Assembly (NCBI GenBank): GCA_040285745.1
Contig: JAUFOR010000002.1
Coordinates: 744,001-808,000 of the forward strand
DNA from: Barthelona sp. PCE
Lineage: Eukaryota > Metamonada: BaSk clade
Direction: 5' to 3'
Length of the DNA stretch: 64,000 bases
Both the position numbers and the translations under genes were made by a program. The notes below the pieces were generated by a model, which saw only the letters and a list, made by a program, of their open reading frames with translations, made no database searches and was not told where the DNA came from. The number at the start of each line of letters is the position of its first letter. Position 1 is the stretch's first letter. Below, piece after piece: positions 56,460 to 64,000 of this stretch.

Positions 56460-57602
56460 ATGTCTCATCGTAAGTTCGAAGCTCCCCGCCACGGTAACCT
56501 TGGTTTCCTCCCCCGTAAGCGCTGTCGCCGCGGTCGTGGTCGCATTAAGGCCTTCCCCAGAGATGACGCCTCCAAGCCTTGTCATCTTACCGGTTTCATC
56601 GGTTTCAAGGCCGGTTCAACCCACGTTGTCCGTCAGCTCAACCGTCCCAAGTCCACTCGTCACGAGGCTGAGGCTTTAGAGTGCGTTACTGTCCTCGATT
56701 GTCCCCCTATGCGTGTTGTCGGTGTTGTTGGTTACGTCGAGACCCCCCGTGGTCTGCGTACCCTCACTACCGTCTGGGCCAAGACCCTTGACGAAGGTGT
56801 CAAGCGTCGTTTCTACAAGAACTGGTACCGTTCCAAGCAACGTGCTTTCAACAGCCACACCAGCAACTTCGACGATAAGGAGTTCAACAAGAAGCTCGCT
56901 TTGATCGCCAAGCACTGTCAGATTGTCCGTGTTATCTGCCATACCCAAATGCAGCACGTTCCTATCACCCAGAAGAAGGCTCACATTATTGAGATCCAGG
57001 TTAACGGTGGTTCTATCGCTGATAAGATTCAGTACGCTAGAAACCTCCTCACCAAGGAGATCAAGATCGGTGACATCTTCGAAGAAGGTGAGTGCCTTGA
57101 TTGTATCTCAATCTCCAAGGGTAAGGGTTTCAAGGGTACCGTCTCTCGTTATCACGTTCGTATTCTGCCCCGTAAGTCTAATCACTATGTCCGTGGTATT
57201 GGTTGTATCTCATCCTGGAACCCCCGTCGTATTGAGTGGACTGTTCCTCGTGCCGGTCAGAAGGGTTTCCATCACCGTACCGAGATGAACAAGCGTATCT
57301 ACCGTCTTGACAATGGTAAGTCTGGTAAGTCCGCTTCCACTGAGTACGATATCACTGATAAGGATATCACTCCTATGGGTGGTTTCCCTCACTACGGTGT
57401 CGTCAGCAACGATTTCCTCATGATCCGTGGTTCCGTTGTTGGTCCCAAGAAGCGTGCCGTCACTCTTCGTAAGACCCTCGTCAAGCCTAAGCGTTCCGTC
57501 CTCACTGAGGAGCTCAACATCAAGTTCATTGATACATCTTCCAAGATGGGCCACGGCCAGTTCCAGGTTTCCGCTGAGAAGAAGAGCTTCTTCGGTCGCT
57601 AG
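56460..57602 (+). CDS. RPL3: 60S ribosomal protein L3 (uL3), copy B
   Basis: Second full-length copy of the 380-residue L3, identical in protein and, as far as compared, in every codon to copy A at 49810-50952, but on the opposite strand. All conserved L3 features are present, with no disabling change and no intron. CTTTCAC at 56437-56443 lies 16 bp upstream in the same context as in copy A. Identity at silent positions means either very recent duplication or ongoing gene conversion. Convergent with the large membrane-protein gene, 43 bp between stops. Confidence 0.96.
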   Translation: MSHRKFEAPRHGNLGFLPRKRCRRGRGRIKAFPRDDASKPCHLTGFIGFKAGSTHVVRQLNRPKSTRHEAEALECVTVLDCPPMRVVGVVGYVETPRGLRTLTTVWAKTLDEGVKRRFYKNWYRSKQRAFNSHTSNFDDKEFNKKLALIAKHCQIVRVICHTQMQHVPITQKKAHIIEIQVNGGSIADKIQYARNLLTKEIKIGDIFEEGECLDCISISKGKGFKGTVSRYHVRILPRKSNHYVRGIGCISSWNPRRIEWTVPRAGQKGFHHRTEMNKRIYRLDNGKSGKSASTEYDITDKDITPMGGFPHYGVVSNDFLMIRGSVVGPKKRAVTLRKTLVKPKRSVLTEELNIKFIDTSSKMGHGQFQVSAEKKSFFGR

Positions 57603-57645
57603 TCGCATGCAGTAAATGTTGTTTACTCTTTATTTTGATGAATAA

Positions 57646-60483
57646 TTAAAATTGTGTCCGTACAACCTTGAATACCCTTTTTTTATCTCGAAATCGAGTG
57701 AATCCTACAGAATTTCGACTCTTGTCACACTTTTTAATCGTGAAATATACTAAAATACTAATAAAAAGCAAGATTAGTGTAAAAAGTAGAAACCTTGTAA
57801 AACTATCATTATTACTCACCACCCTGTAGCTTAACCTATATTTAACAGGACTTTCACCGTACACAGTAAGATATAATAACGAAACATCACTTCCGATATC
57901 ATCACTACTCAAACTCAGAGTTTGGACGTTCTCACTCTGTGGAATAGCCACCCACTGATGATCTCCCAGTCGTGGGCCAGGCTTTGTATTGTTAATCGAT
58001 GCATACAGCTTAACGTTCCCAAAATTAGTCAGCTCGCTATTTGTCTGTATTCTAATTAGGTCAAGCGCAAAATCCTCGTAATTGAGCTGAAGCCTGATTG
58101 TAAAATAATTAGCCTCATTGCATGTAAGAGAACCGTGAACAGCATCACTGGGTGTCAGCAACAAATTACGCTGGATAGTAATACCAATGTCAGAAGAACG
58201 CTGGCTTGTGCCTTCTGCGAGGATGAATAACGTTCCCGGGATGAAGTCCTCGTCCGTTGCTCGCATAGAAATAGCTATATGATCATGGTCTACAGAATCC
58301 ACAACATAAACGTCCCGTGCGTAATGATAAGGTACAGCATGCATTGACACGCTGAGCTTTGCAGAACCTGACTTGCAATAGACACGAATCACAAGGTCTA
58401 CATCGTCATTCGTCTCGAAAAATGAAAACACAACCTTGTTTCCGAAGTTTAGCTTCTTGGTTTCAACACTATCAAGCACAAGCTCGTACACCTCAAGCAA
58501 CAGTAAAGTGAACCGATCCATGTATAAATGGGTGAGCGTTGGCAGGTTAATAACGACAGTCAGTGTTTGATCGTTCTTACTTGTTTCCTTCGTAACTGGA
58601 CGGATGACCAGCGTCTTATTTGCTTTCATTGTGAACCCCTGGTTGAACGGACACGAAGATCCAACGCAAGCGCGCAACCTAACCCTATCTGAACCCGTTA
58701 AAAACAATGAGACAGAACGAGGAACAACGCTGTCAAATCTATAAGTGAATTTGTGCTCGATGCGCTTGAGAGATCCTCTTACGATGACACCCGGCAACAG
58801 AGCTGTGTTCAAAGAAGTATATGTAACCAAGCGTCCAATAACATCTGTTTTTGCGAATATTCCAATATACCATCTACCTTTCTGATACATTGGATCATTG
58901 GAGTGTACCGAAATATACTCGTTTGCATCATCTGGTGCGTCGCTAAACCAATCGTAACAGCGTGAATGCGGTACCGTTCCATTACTGGAGAGATACATTG
59001 CTGGGTTTCCGTCATCAACTTCGAGGAGTACACTAACATAATAGTTAACATCACGATCTTCTGTTACATCAAAGTAGAACCACCTCAAATTATTCTCAGG
59101 TATACTGATCTCTGAAACGATACCAAAGGAAAGAGGTTGGAGTCGCCCAATAGTCAGCTCCACGTTATCCACGCCCTCGACAATAACGCGTACAAAGAAC
59201 GTAAAATAACCGTCTAGCTCCGCCTGAATTGGATATATGATGAGATCAGGGTCGGTAAGAACGCAGCCCTCGCCGTAGTCAAGCTCCAGACATAGCTCCA
59301 CCCCGCGCGGAAATGGGTTTGTGATGACAATATGGTCAGCATGGTCACCAATCCACACAGACCCAATGAAAGACCTTTGGTTATTGATCGTGTAGACACC
59401 AAAACGATGTGTGTGCAACTTGAGCAAAGTCTGGGTGGCAAAAATTCTATAGATTAGGTGCGTGTCAAAGCTCATGAATCTGTTGGTGCTCAAAACAACC
59501 TGTAAAATATTCTCACTTCTACTGAAAGATGATGTGTGGAACTGTAGGATCTCGTTTTCACGAAGAATGCTTTTACGGTTCGTGTGATTCACGTTCGAAA
59601 AGTCAGAGTTAACGTAGTAAAACTCTCCCAAAAATTCATTACTGCTAAAATCTATTCTTGTGTTATTAAAAACTAAAAAGCTCAGTGTATTGCTCAACAA
59701 ATCAATGTTGTAGTCAACCAAGTTCTTGCATCCGTATATAAGAGTCAATTCAAGAGAATGAGAATCGATCAGGCTAATTGATCGGAACAAATTGAATTTT
59801 AGATGCATCTCCAACGTTGTATCAAATGTGACTGCCACAAAAACGAATCCTAGTGGTGGGTTGCTGATCCGAACGGGAAATGATGTGAAGGTATGCGTAT
59901 GATGATCAACTGAAGGTCTGGGATTATCATAGCTCAAAAAAATCTCCACATTTTCCAATTTTCCAGATCGTACGTTTCCAAGGAGCATCGGTACTCCACT
60001 ATTCTGACAGTATGAAGAAAAAAAGAATTTAGTAACACCAGATGTAAAAGATACTGTATGATTAATATAGTTCAACAATTTCATGTTACTAAACCCTCTA
60101 ATAAAGAAGTGGTGTGTGTTAAACTCAAGAACATCTGAGAATACAGCAAGATATACCGTACCTGGTCTCAAATCTATTGAATCTATACTTAAAATACCTA
60201 CACCTGAAAACTGATGGTCAGCCAATGAAGGCCATTCGTTCTTTTGTGATGCAAAGATCTGGAGATGAGTTAAATTTGTCTCAATAACTAAACTCTCTTG
60301 CTCAAATACATCTATTCTACAATAGATGTATGTTTCAGGTCTCAAATCAAGATAAAGTTTGACTCCCTGTTCCAATGTGTAATTACTCGTGCCATATATA
60401 TTAAACTCGGCTCTTGCTGTTGAGAAAATGCAAAAAAACAACATGCAAAATGCAATTTTAAAGAATCTATCTACTACCCTCAT
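57646..60483 (-). CDS. Large type I membrane glycoprotein
   Basis: 945 residues. The N-terminus MRVVDRFFKIAFCMLFFCIFSTARA is a signal peptide. The C-terminus has one strong membrane span (FTRFLLFTLILLFISILVYF, about 897-917) followed by a short basic tail (KKCDKSRN ... RFRDKKRVFKVV). The 870-residue outside part is beta-rich and seems to consist of several similar sandwich units with recurring V/I-Y-L-A-V-F-S and W-Y-I-G-I-F-A-K strands, reminiscent of pre-peptidase C-terminal-type domains, with scattered NxT/S sequons. Topology predicts a cell-surface or endomembrane receptor or adhesin. No family can be named. Long leader before the ATG; no clear YTTTCAC. Confidence 0.75.
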   Translation of the reverse strand: MRVVDRFFKIAFCMLFFCIFSTARAEFNIYGTSNYTLEQGVKLYLDLRPETYIYCRIDVFEQESLVIETNLTHLQIFASQKNEWPSLADHQFSGVGILSIDSIDLRPGTVYLAVFSDVLEFNTHHFFIRGFSNMKLLNYINHTVSFTSGVTKFFFSSYCQNSGVPMLLGNVRSGKLENVEIFLSYDNPRPSVDHHTHTFTSFPVRISNPPLGFVFVAVTFDTTLEMHLKFNLFRSISLIDSHSLELTLIYGCKNLVDYNIDLLSNTLSFLVFNNTRIDFSSNEFLGEFYYVNSDFSNVNHTNRKSILRENEILQFHTSSFSRSENILQVVLSTNRFMSFDTHLIYRIFATQTLLKLHTHRFGVYTINNQRSFIGSVWIGDHADHIVITNPFPRGVELCLELDYGEGCVLTDPDLIIYPIQAELDGYFTFFVRVIVEGVDNVELTIGRLQPLSFGIVSEISIPENNLRWFYFDVTEDRDVNYYVSVLLEVDDGNPAMYLSSNGTVPHSRCYDWFSDAPDDANEYISVHSNDPMYQKGRWYIGIFAKTDVIGRLVTYTSLNTALLPGVIVRGSLKRIEHKFTYRFDSVVPRSVSLFLTGSDRVRLRACVGSSCPFNQGFTMKANKTLVIRPVTKETSKNDQTLTVVINLPTLTHLYMDRFTLLLLEVYELVLDSVETKKLNFGNKVVFSFFETNDDVDLVIRVYCKSGSAKLSVSMHAVPYHYARDVYVVDSVDHDHIAISMRATDEDFIPGTLFILAEGTSQRSSDIGITIQRNLLLTPSDAVHGSLTCNEANYFTIRLQLNYEDFALDLIRIQTNSELTNFGNVKLYASINNTKPGPRLGDHQWVAIPQSENVQTLSLSSDDIGSDVSLLYLTVYGESPVKYRLSYRVVSNNDSFTRFLLFTLILLFISILVYFTIKKCDKSRNSVGFTRFRDKKRVFKVVRTQF

Positions 60484-60603
60484 CCAGGACGTGATAACAT
60501 GCTTGCCCCTAAAATAAAATGTGCTAAAAAATGGGAAAATGAGAAATCACTGCTGTTGAAGTGAGTAACTATTTATTTTTCTATTGACACGTATTTAAAA
60601 GGT

Positions 60604-61593
60604 CTAACGGGCAGAGCCCATCATTCCAGGGGCACCATTTGTCAAGAACTGCTGTCTTAAACGGTCGAAAGGAATCTTATCATCATTTAAATATTGATTG
60701 ATGGGGGTAACAGTTTCCGTAGCATAATTATATTTTCCCACCACCCAAATTCTGGCGCCGTCCTGCTGAGCATTGAGAACAGTATTCAATCCTTTCTTTG
60801 CGGAATAAATCTGAAGGCGGACATAATCGTTTAATAATCGAGCTTGACTGCTATAAACAACCAAAAGAACCTCGGTCTGGGGTGAATTAAGGAAACAACA
60901 ACGATCGTTGTGCATCATTGCACCAGGCATCGCTTTAGTACTGCCACCACACTTCTCCTCAGGGTAAGGATTAATTACGTGCACATAATGACTACTGTTA
61001 GTGTTATTGCGGAGTACAACAGCACGCGCCTGGCCTTCACGCATGATAGGGCAAAGTAAAACAGCTTTGGTAACGTTTTTCTCAACATTCCAAATGCTCT
61101 CGGTTGGGTAGTATCCAGGGAGGACAACCTGACACTTGTGCTGGCCCATCTGAACACTGCAGCGGAAATGGCCTGAGCTATTGGGTTGAACAAGCTGTCC
61201 ATCTATCGAAACACGCATTTTTTCACGAATTTGTCTTGAATTTAAAATCCTGTTGGTCACCTGATCATGTACATCAACTTGAAGTTGGTGAACGTTCTGA
61301 ACAAGTCCGCTGTAAGATCCTTGACCTGGCTGAGGCATCACAGGAAAGCCGGGTTGAGGTTGAAAGCCAGGTTGAAAGCCGGGTTGTTGAGGGAATCCTG
61401 GTTGTTGAGGGAATCCTGGTTGTTGAGGTTGAAAACCGGGCTGACCTTGAGGGAATTGGGGTTGAGGGGCAAATCCTGGCTGTTGGGGAAATCCTGGCTG
61501 TTGGGGAAATCCTGGCTGCTGAAACTGTCCCTGAGGGTTTGGATAGCCTGGCTGCTGAGGCTGAAACTGGGGCTGACCGGGTGTGAAGTGCAT
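60604..61593 (-). CDS. PQQPGF-repeat protein with C-terminal domain
   Basis: 329 residues from [10 protein letters not shown]; an in-frame extension upstream (to 61647) is hydrophobic but precedes the repeat start and has no support. The N-terminal 90 residues are Pro/Gln/Gly/Phe-rich with hexapeptide repeats FPQQPG, low complexity. The remaining 230 residues form a globular-looking domain with beta-strands ([46 protein letters not shown]) and several cysteines. Gln/Pro-rich heads of this kind occur in adaptor or membrane-associated proteins; the domain is not recognised. Codon use suggests good expression. Confidence 0.75.
   Translation of the reverse strand: MHFTPGQPQFQPQQPGYPNPQGQFQQPGFPQQPGFPQQPGFAPQPQFPQGQPGFQPQQPGFPQQPGFPQQPGFQPGFQPQPGFPVMPQPGQGSYSGLVQNVHQLQVDVHDQVTNRILNSRQIREKMRVSIDGQLVQPNSSGHFRCSVQMGQHKCQVVLPGYYPTESIWNVEKNVTKAVLLCPIMREGQARAVVLRNNTNSSHYVHVINPYPEEKCGGSTKAMPGAMMHNDRCCFLNSPQTEVLLVVYSSQARLLNDYVRLQIYSAKKGLNTVLNAQQDGARIWVVGKYNYATETVTPINQYLNDDKIPFDRLRQQFLTNGAPGMMGSAR
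61345..61580 (-). repeat. 18-bp coding tandem repeat (FPQQPG)
   Basis: Imperfect tandem 18-bp units on the minus strand, for example three adjoining copies around 61467-61520 and two around 61390-61425, separated by diverged versions. They encode hexapeptides FPQQPG and variants. Confidence 0.75.
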
Positions 61594-61801
61594 TGGAAAA
61601 GTTATCAAGAAATAGGGGTGATAAAAATGAAACAAGTTCACAAGCACTTAATTTGTGGATTTGGAAACGTCAAGTGTGCATTTTTTTGATTTATTTCGTA
61701 TTTGTGATGATTGGTGTCACATTAGATGAATCGTGTGTTGATTACTTTGCCAAACCATGCTTAAGAGAATATTTCCCTTTTCCTGTACTTACGTCCTTGC
61801 A

Positions 61802-63694
61802 ATGCCGCGCCTTTCAGCCCCCACAACAAGATGGTCCATAGCAAATGGAAAAATTAGTGTTCTGAATGGACCATCAGGTCCCCTTTTCTTTTCTGACATG
61901 AAAGCGTCTTCAAACTGGACAACAGCTCGCGCTTCAAGGGTCATAAATTGTCCAGTGTCTATCGAGATACCAGAGGGAGCAACTTCTTTAGTTCCATGTG
62001 ATGATTCGTTCTTAGTTATGGATGGAAATAGTAGTATTCACAGATTCCCGTTTAAAAACACTGGCGAGCCACCTCAATCCGTACCACCAGGGTTACAAAG
62101 CAAAGTGCAAGGTGTTTTTCTTGATTCTAGCTATTTTGTTGGGTTCACCAAAAGATACATATATCTTCAGTGCCTAAAGACCCAGGATGAGCACACTTTG
62201 TACTCGTTAGATCAACAACCTCTGTACTCATCGTCGTTCCAAGACATATGGATGATGTCTGCCTTTCGCATGATTTTTGTTACACACAAACATGGCACTA
62301 TTGTTATTACTTTCCCTGAAGGAGACCCCGTTATTAACGGAGAGGTAAGTGTCTCGATTGAAGAGAACGACTTCTTGTGCATGCCATGCGTAAATGTTAA
62401 AAACGCTTATGTTGAGTCAGTACCACGAACATCAGATTTTTCGAAGAATGGCATTGTTATTCTTCGGGGGGATGATCGATTGCGCTTTTCGTTACATGTT
62501 CCACCTAGGCAGACTGTTTTTGTTGATAATATGATGATAAGAAATGGTGAAGTGGAGAGTTGCTGTCTCCTCATTCAGTCACTAATTACTGGCCTTTTCA
62601 TCTGGCGCAAGCCATCTGATGGCCCTGTGGAAAGTAAGCGTATTGATTTCCCTCCTGGACCACTTTTCAGTGTCGCACAAAGCGTGCTGGAAATTGGAAC
62701 TCAGTTCACCAGTCGTTTTGTCTCTGTAGTGACTCCATATATGAGAATACACGATGTTATACCAGTGGACGGACGAGCTTTTCAATTTGAGCATCCAAAT
62801 GGAATGGTCTGTGTTATGAACAACTACTTAAAAGGAGTGAGAGGCTTGCTTCCTCAGCAGCTTCTCTTTGACTTTGAGAATAACGTTCTGCTGATTGCAC
62901 AGGATAAGATACAATACTTCCACACGCTCTCATACAACAACCATGTGCTTCAATGTGAAGATTACGTGGTTGACGTGAGTGTAGGTCTGGGTGTGACAAA
63001 ACGATGCTTTCCTGGTCATAAAAACTCATGTATCTGCGACGATATCCTCTTCACAACGAAGGAAGATACCGTATGGTCACATGGAAACGTTATTGGAAAC
63101 CTTTTCGATGAAGATGGCCCTGTGACGATTCGTAGCATGGCTGTTAACCGTAAGTACGTTGTTTGCTGCGCATTCGGCATGATATACGTCCTAGTACGTG
63201 ATCCTGAAAATCCTTTCAAAATCACAGGCATGTTTTTCGAAGAGTACGTCACTGGAGATTCTCCTGTTATAGGACCAAATCCTTTTGATGAAGATGTGTT
63301 TGTTCTTTACAACTACGCTTTCCGTATTGACCCTGTCGCCCAACGCATCCAACGTTTCAGATCGCGCTGTGATGGAGTGTTTGTTGCAGAAAATATGACT
63401 GTGTGTTTTGGGTTTGTACCTGCCATTTCATATTTACGTGATGACGATACTGGGTTGTATATAGAGCGCATTCCTATCAAATGTGATGGAGTGGGCAACG
63501 CTATTCCCTTCCGCAGAAAAGAAACACCCAAAAACAGCTTCCATTTACTCATGGCCGAAGGATACAACTTAATGCTGCATACTTTCACTGTTAATGAGGA
63601 TGAGAAATGCATGGATAGAGGGGAAGACGAGTATCTCTGTGATATCAGACAGTATTTGTCCGAACTACGTGAAATACGTTCTGTCTGTCAGTAA
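61802..63694 (+). CDS. Orphan beta-rich protein, 630 residues
   Basis: Not recognised. I start at MPRLSAPTTRW (61802); the in-frame ATG at 61757 would add a Cys/Phe-rich stretch with no parallel. Similar to the orphans at 14902 and 34092 in length and texture: successive beta-strand pairs with polar turns over the whole length (SFLVMDGNSSIHRFPF, YIYLQCLKTQDEHTLYSL, TIVITFPEGDPV, ILFTTKEDTVWSHG), suggesting one or two propellers. No signal peptide, membrane span or coiled coil. It could be a vesicle-coat or IFT-like propeller protein without its solenoid, but this is speculation. Convergent with the next gene, 16 bp between stops. Confidence 0.7.
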   Translation: MPRLSAPTTRWSIANGKISVLNGPSGPLFFSDMKASSNWTTARASRVINCPVSIEIPEGATSLVPCDDSFLVMDGNSSIHRFPFKNTGEPPQSVPPGLQSKVQGVFLDSSYFVGFTKRYIYLQCLKTQDEHTLYSLDQQPLYSSSFQDIWMMSAFRMIFVTHKHGTIVITFPEGDPVINGEVSVSIEENDFLCMPCVNVKNAYVESVPRTSDFSKNGIVILRGDDRLRFSLHVPPRQTVFVDNMMIRNGEVESCCLLIQSLITGLFIWRKPSDGPVESKRIDFPPGPLFSVAQSVLEIGTQFTSRFVSVVTPYMRIHDVIPVDGRAFQFEHPNGMVCVMNNYLKGVRGLLPQQLLFDFENNVLLIAQDKIQYFHTLSYNNHVLQCEDYVVDVSVGLGVTKRCFPGHKNSCICDDILFTTKEDTVWSHGNVIGNLFDEDGPVTIRSMAVNRKYVVCCAFGMIYVLVRDPENPFKITGMFFEEYVTGDSPVIGPNPFDEDVFVLYNYAFRIDPVAQRIQRFRSRCDGVFVAENMTVCFGFVPAISYLRDDDTGLYIERIPIKCDGVGNAIPFRRKETPKNSFHLLMAEGYNLMLHTFTVNEDEKCMDRGEDEYLCDIRQYLSELREIRSVCQ

Positions 63695-63710
63695 AAATGC
63701 CTTTAACAAT

Positions 63711-64000
63711 TTATTGTTCGTATTTTGTTGAGATCTCTTCTATATGAGTGGTAGACACGTCTGGGTGCAGTGTGGCGACCTTTAAGGGGCCCAAAGTATC
63801 TTTAAACGCGAGATTAAGATTCTTTAAAAACGCAATGAACTCTGTTGGATAATTTTCCTGCTTTTTCCTATTATGGATCTTCATCAAGTCAAAACGTATT
63901 CTTGAGATCGAATTTTCGTTTGCCCAGTCCATAATATGTTCCCAATTCTCGCTACTGTGCAAAGTTGAACGAGATTCAAGCGGCTGTATGGATTGGGGAA
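63711..64000 (-). CDS. Partial gene, C-terminal end only
   Basis: The frame is open to the window edge: codons upstream of 63962 contain no stop, so the gene continues beyond 64000. The visible 95 residues contain WEHIMDWANENSISRIRFDL and FIAFLKNLNLAFKDTLGPLK, helical, charged. Too little to identify. Confidence 0.6.
   Translation of the reverse strand, partial: PQSIQPLESRSTLHSSENWEHIMDWANENSISRIRFDLMKIHNRKKQENYPTEFIAFLKNLNLAFKDTLGPLKVATLHPDVSTTHIEEISTKYEQ

Larger units (their letters stand above)
56433..57634. repeat. RPL3 inverted repeat, right arm
   Basis: The partner of 49778-50979. Identity begins at TCTCCTTTCAC, where the preceding base already differs (A versus T), and ends in CTCTTTATT, where the next base differs. 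The repeat therefore runs from the initiator element to the end of the 3' UTR and nothing more. Confidence 0.9.

Noticed and set aside
1-64000. CRISPR arrays, transposons, tRNA or rRNA genes
   Set aside because: No regularly spaced repeats, transposase-like frames, A/B-box tRNA pairs or rRNA-like segments were found; the organism is eukaryotic, so CRISPR and operon signals are not expected.
1-64000. A ciliate- or hexamitid-like genetic code
   Set aside because: TAA, TAG and TGA all end recognisable genes (for example RPL3 ends in TAG, PRP43 in TGA, eIF2B-alpha in TAA) and none is read through inside conserved proteins.

Overview
This window is nuclear DNA of an intron-poor, gene-dense, flagellated single-celled eukaryote. 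It carries eukaryotic ribosomal proteins L3, L7 and P2, proteasome lid, prefoldin, AP-complex, spliceosomal helicase and importin genes. All three standard stop codons are used. Six short spliceosomal introns can be placed, all close to start codons. They share a 5' GTATGT-type site and a 3' end in which a CTAAC-like branch point lies exactly six bases before the end of the AG. That arrangement is known from parabasalids and Giardia, so a metamonad-like flagellate is my best guess; no species is claimed.

Layout. 1-7.1 kb: 3' part of a large orphan gene, Cdc45, and the Prp43/DHX15 helicase. 7.1-14.7 kb: BRWD/PHIP-like WD-bromodomain protein, eIF2B-alpha, a small orphan, RPL7 with an intron apparently splitting the start codon, and MORN5. 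14.9-23.4 kb: an orphan, ribosomal P2, a possible THOC5-like protein, an OFD1-like LisH coiled-coil protein, an AP-4-like mu chain and prefoldin subunit 1. 23.9-31.8 kb: a C2-domain coiled-coil protein with an RD/RS-rich linker, an N-myristoylated helical-repeat protein, a small secreted glycoprotein and an ANKRD13-like protein. 32.4-42.6 kb: cofilin, Rpn11, an orphan lacking an obvious ATG, an importin-7/8-like receptor, a CCDC57-like protein and an orphan. 42.7-49.7 kb: a shortened Brr2 with a degenerate second helicase cassette and an LRR coiled-coil protein. 49.8-57.6 kb: two identical RPL3 genes as a 1202-bp inverted repeat around a Cys-rich orphan, a spastin-like AAA ATPase and a propeller-like protein. 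57.6-64 kb: a large type I membrane protein, a PQQPGF-repeat protein, another orphan and a partial gene running off the end.

The genes are mostly housekeeping (replication, splicing, translation, protein turnover, transport) mixed with a ciliary/basal-body set (MORN5, OFD1-like, CCDC57-like, perhaps the C2 and LRR proteins). Divergent pairs have only 53-96 bp between start codons. Convergent pairs abut or overlap, twice sharing one TTAA that supplies both stop codons. A YTTTCAC element lies about 10-60 bp upstream of at least 14 start codons and looks like an initiator.

Homology calls rest on recognising family sequence patterns by eye; no database search was run.
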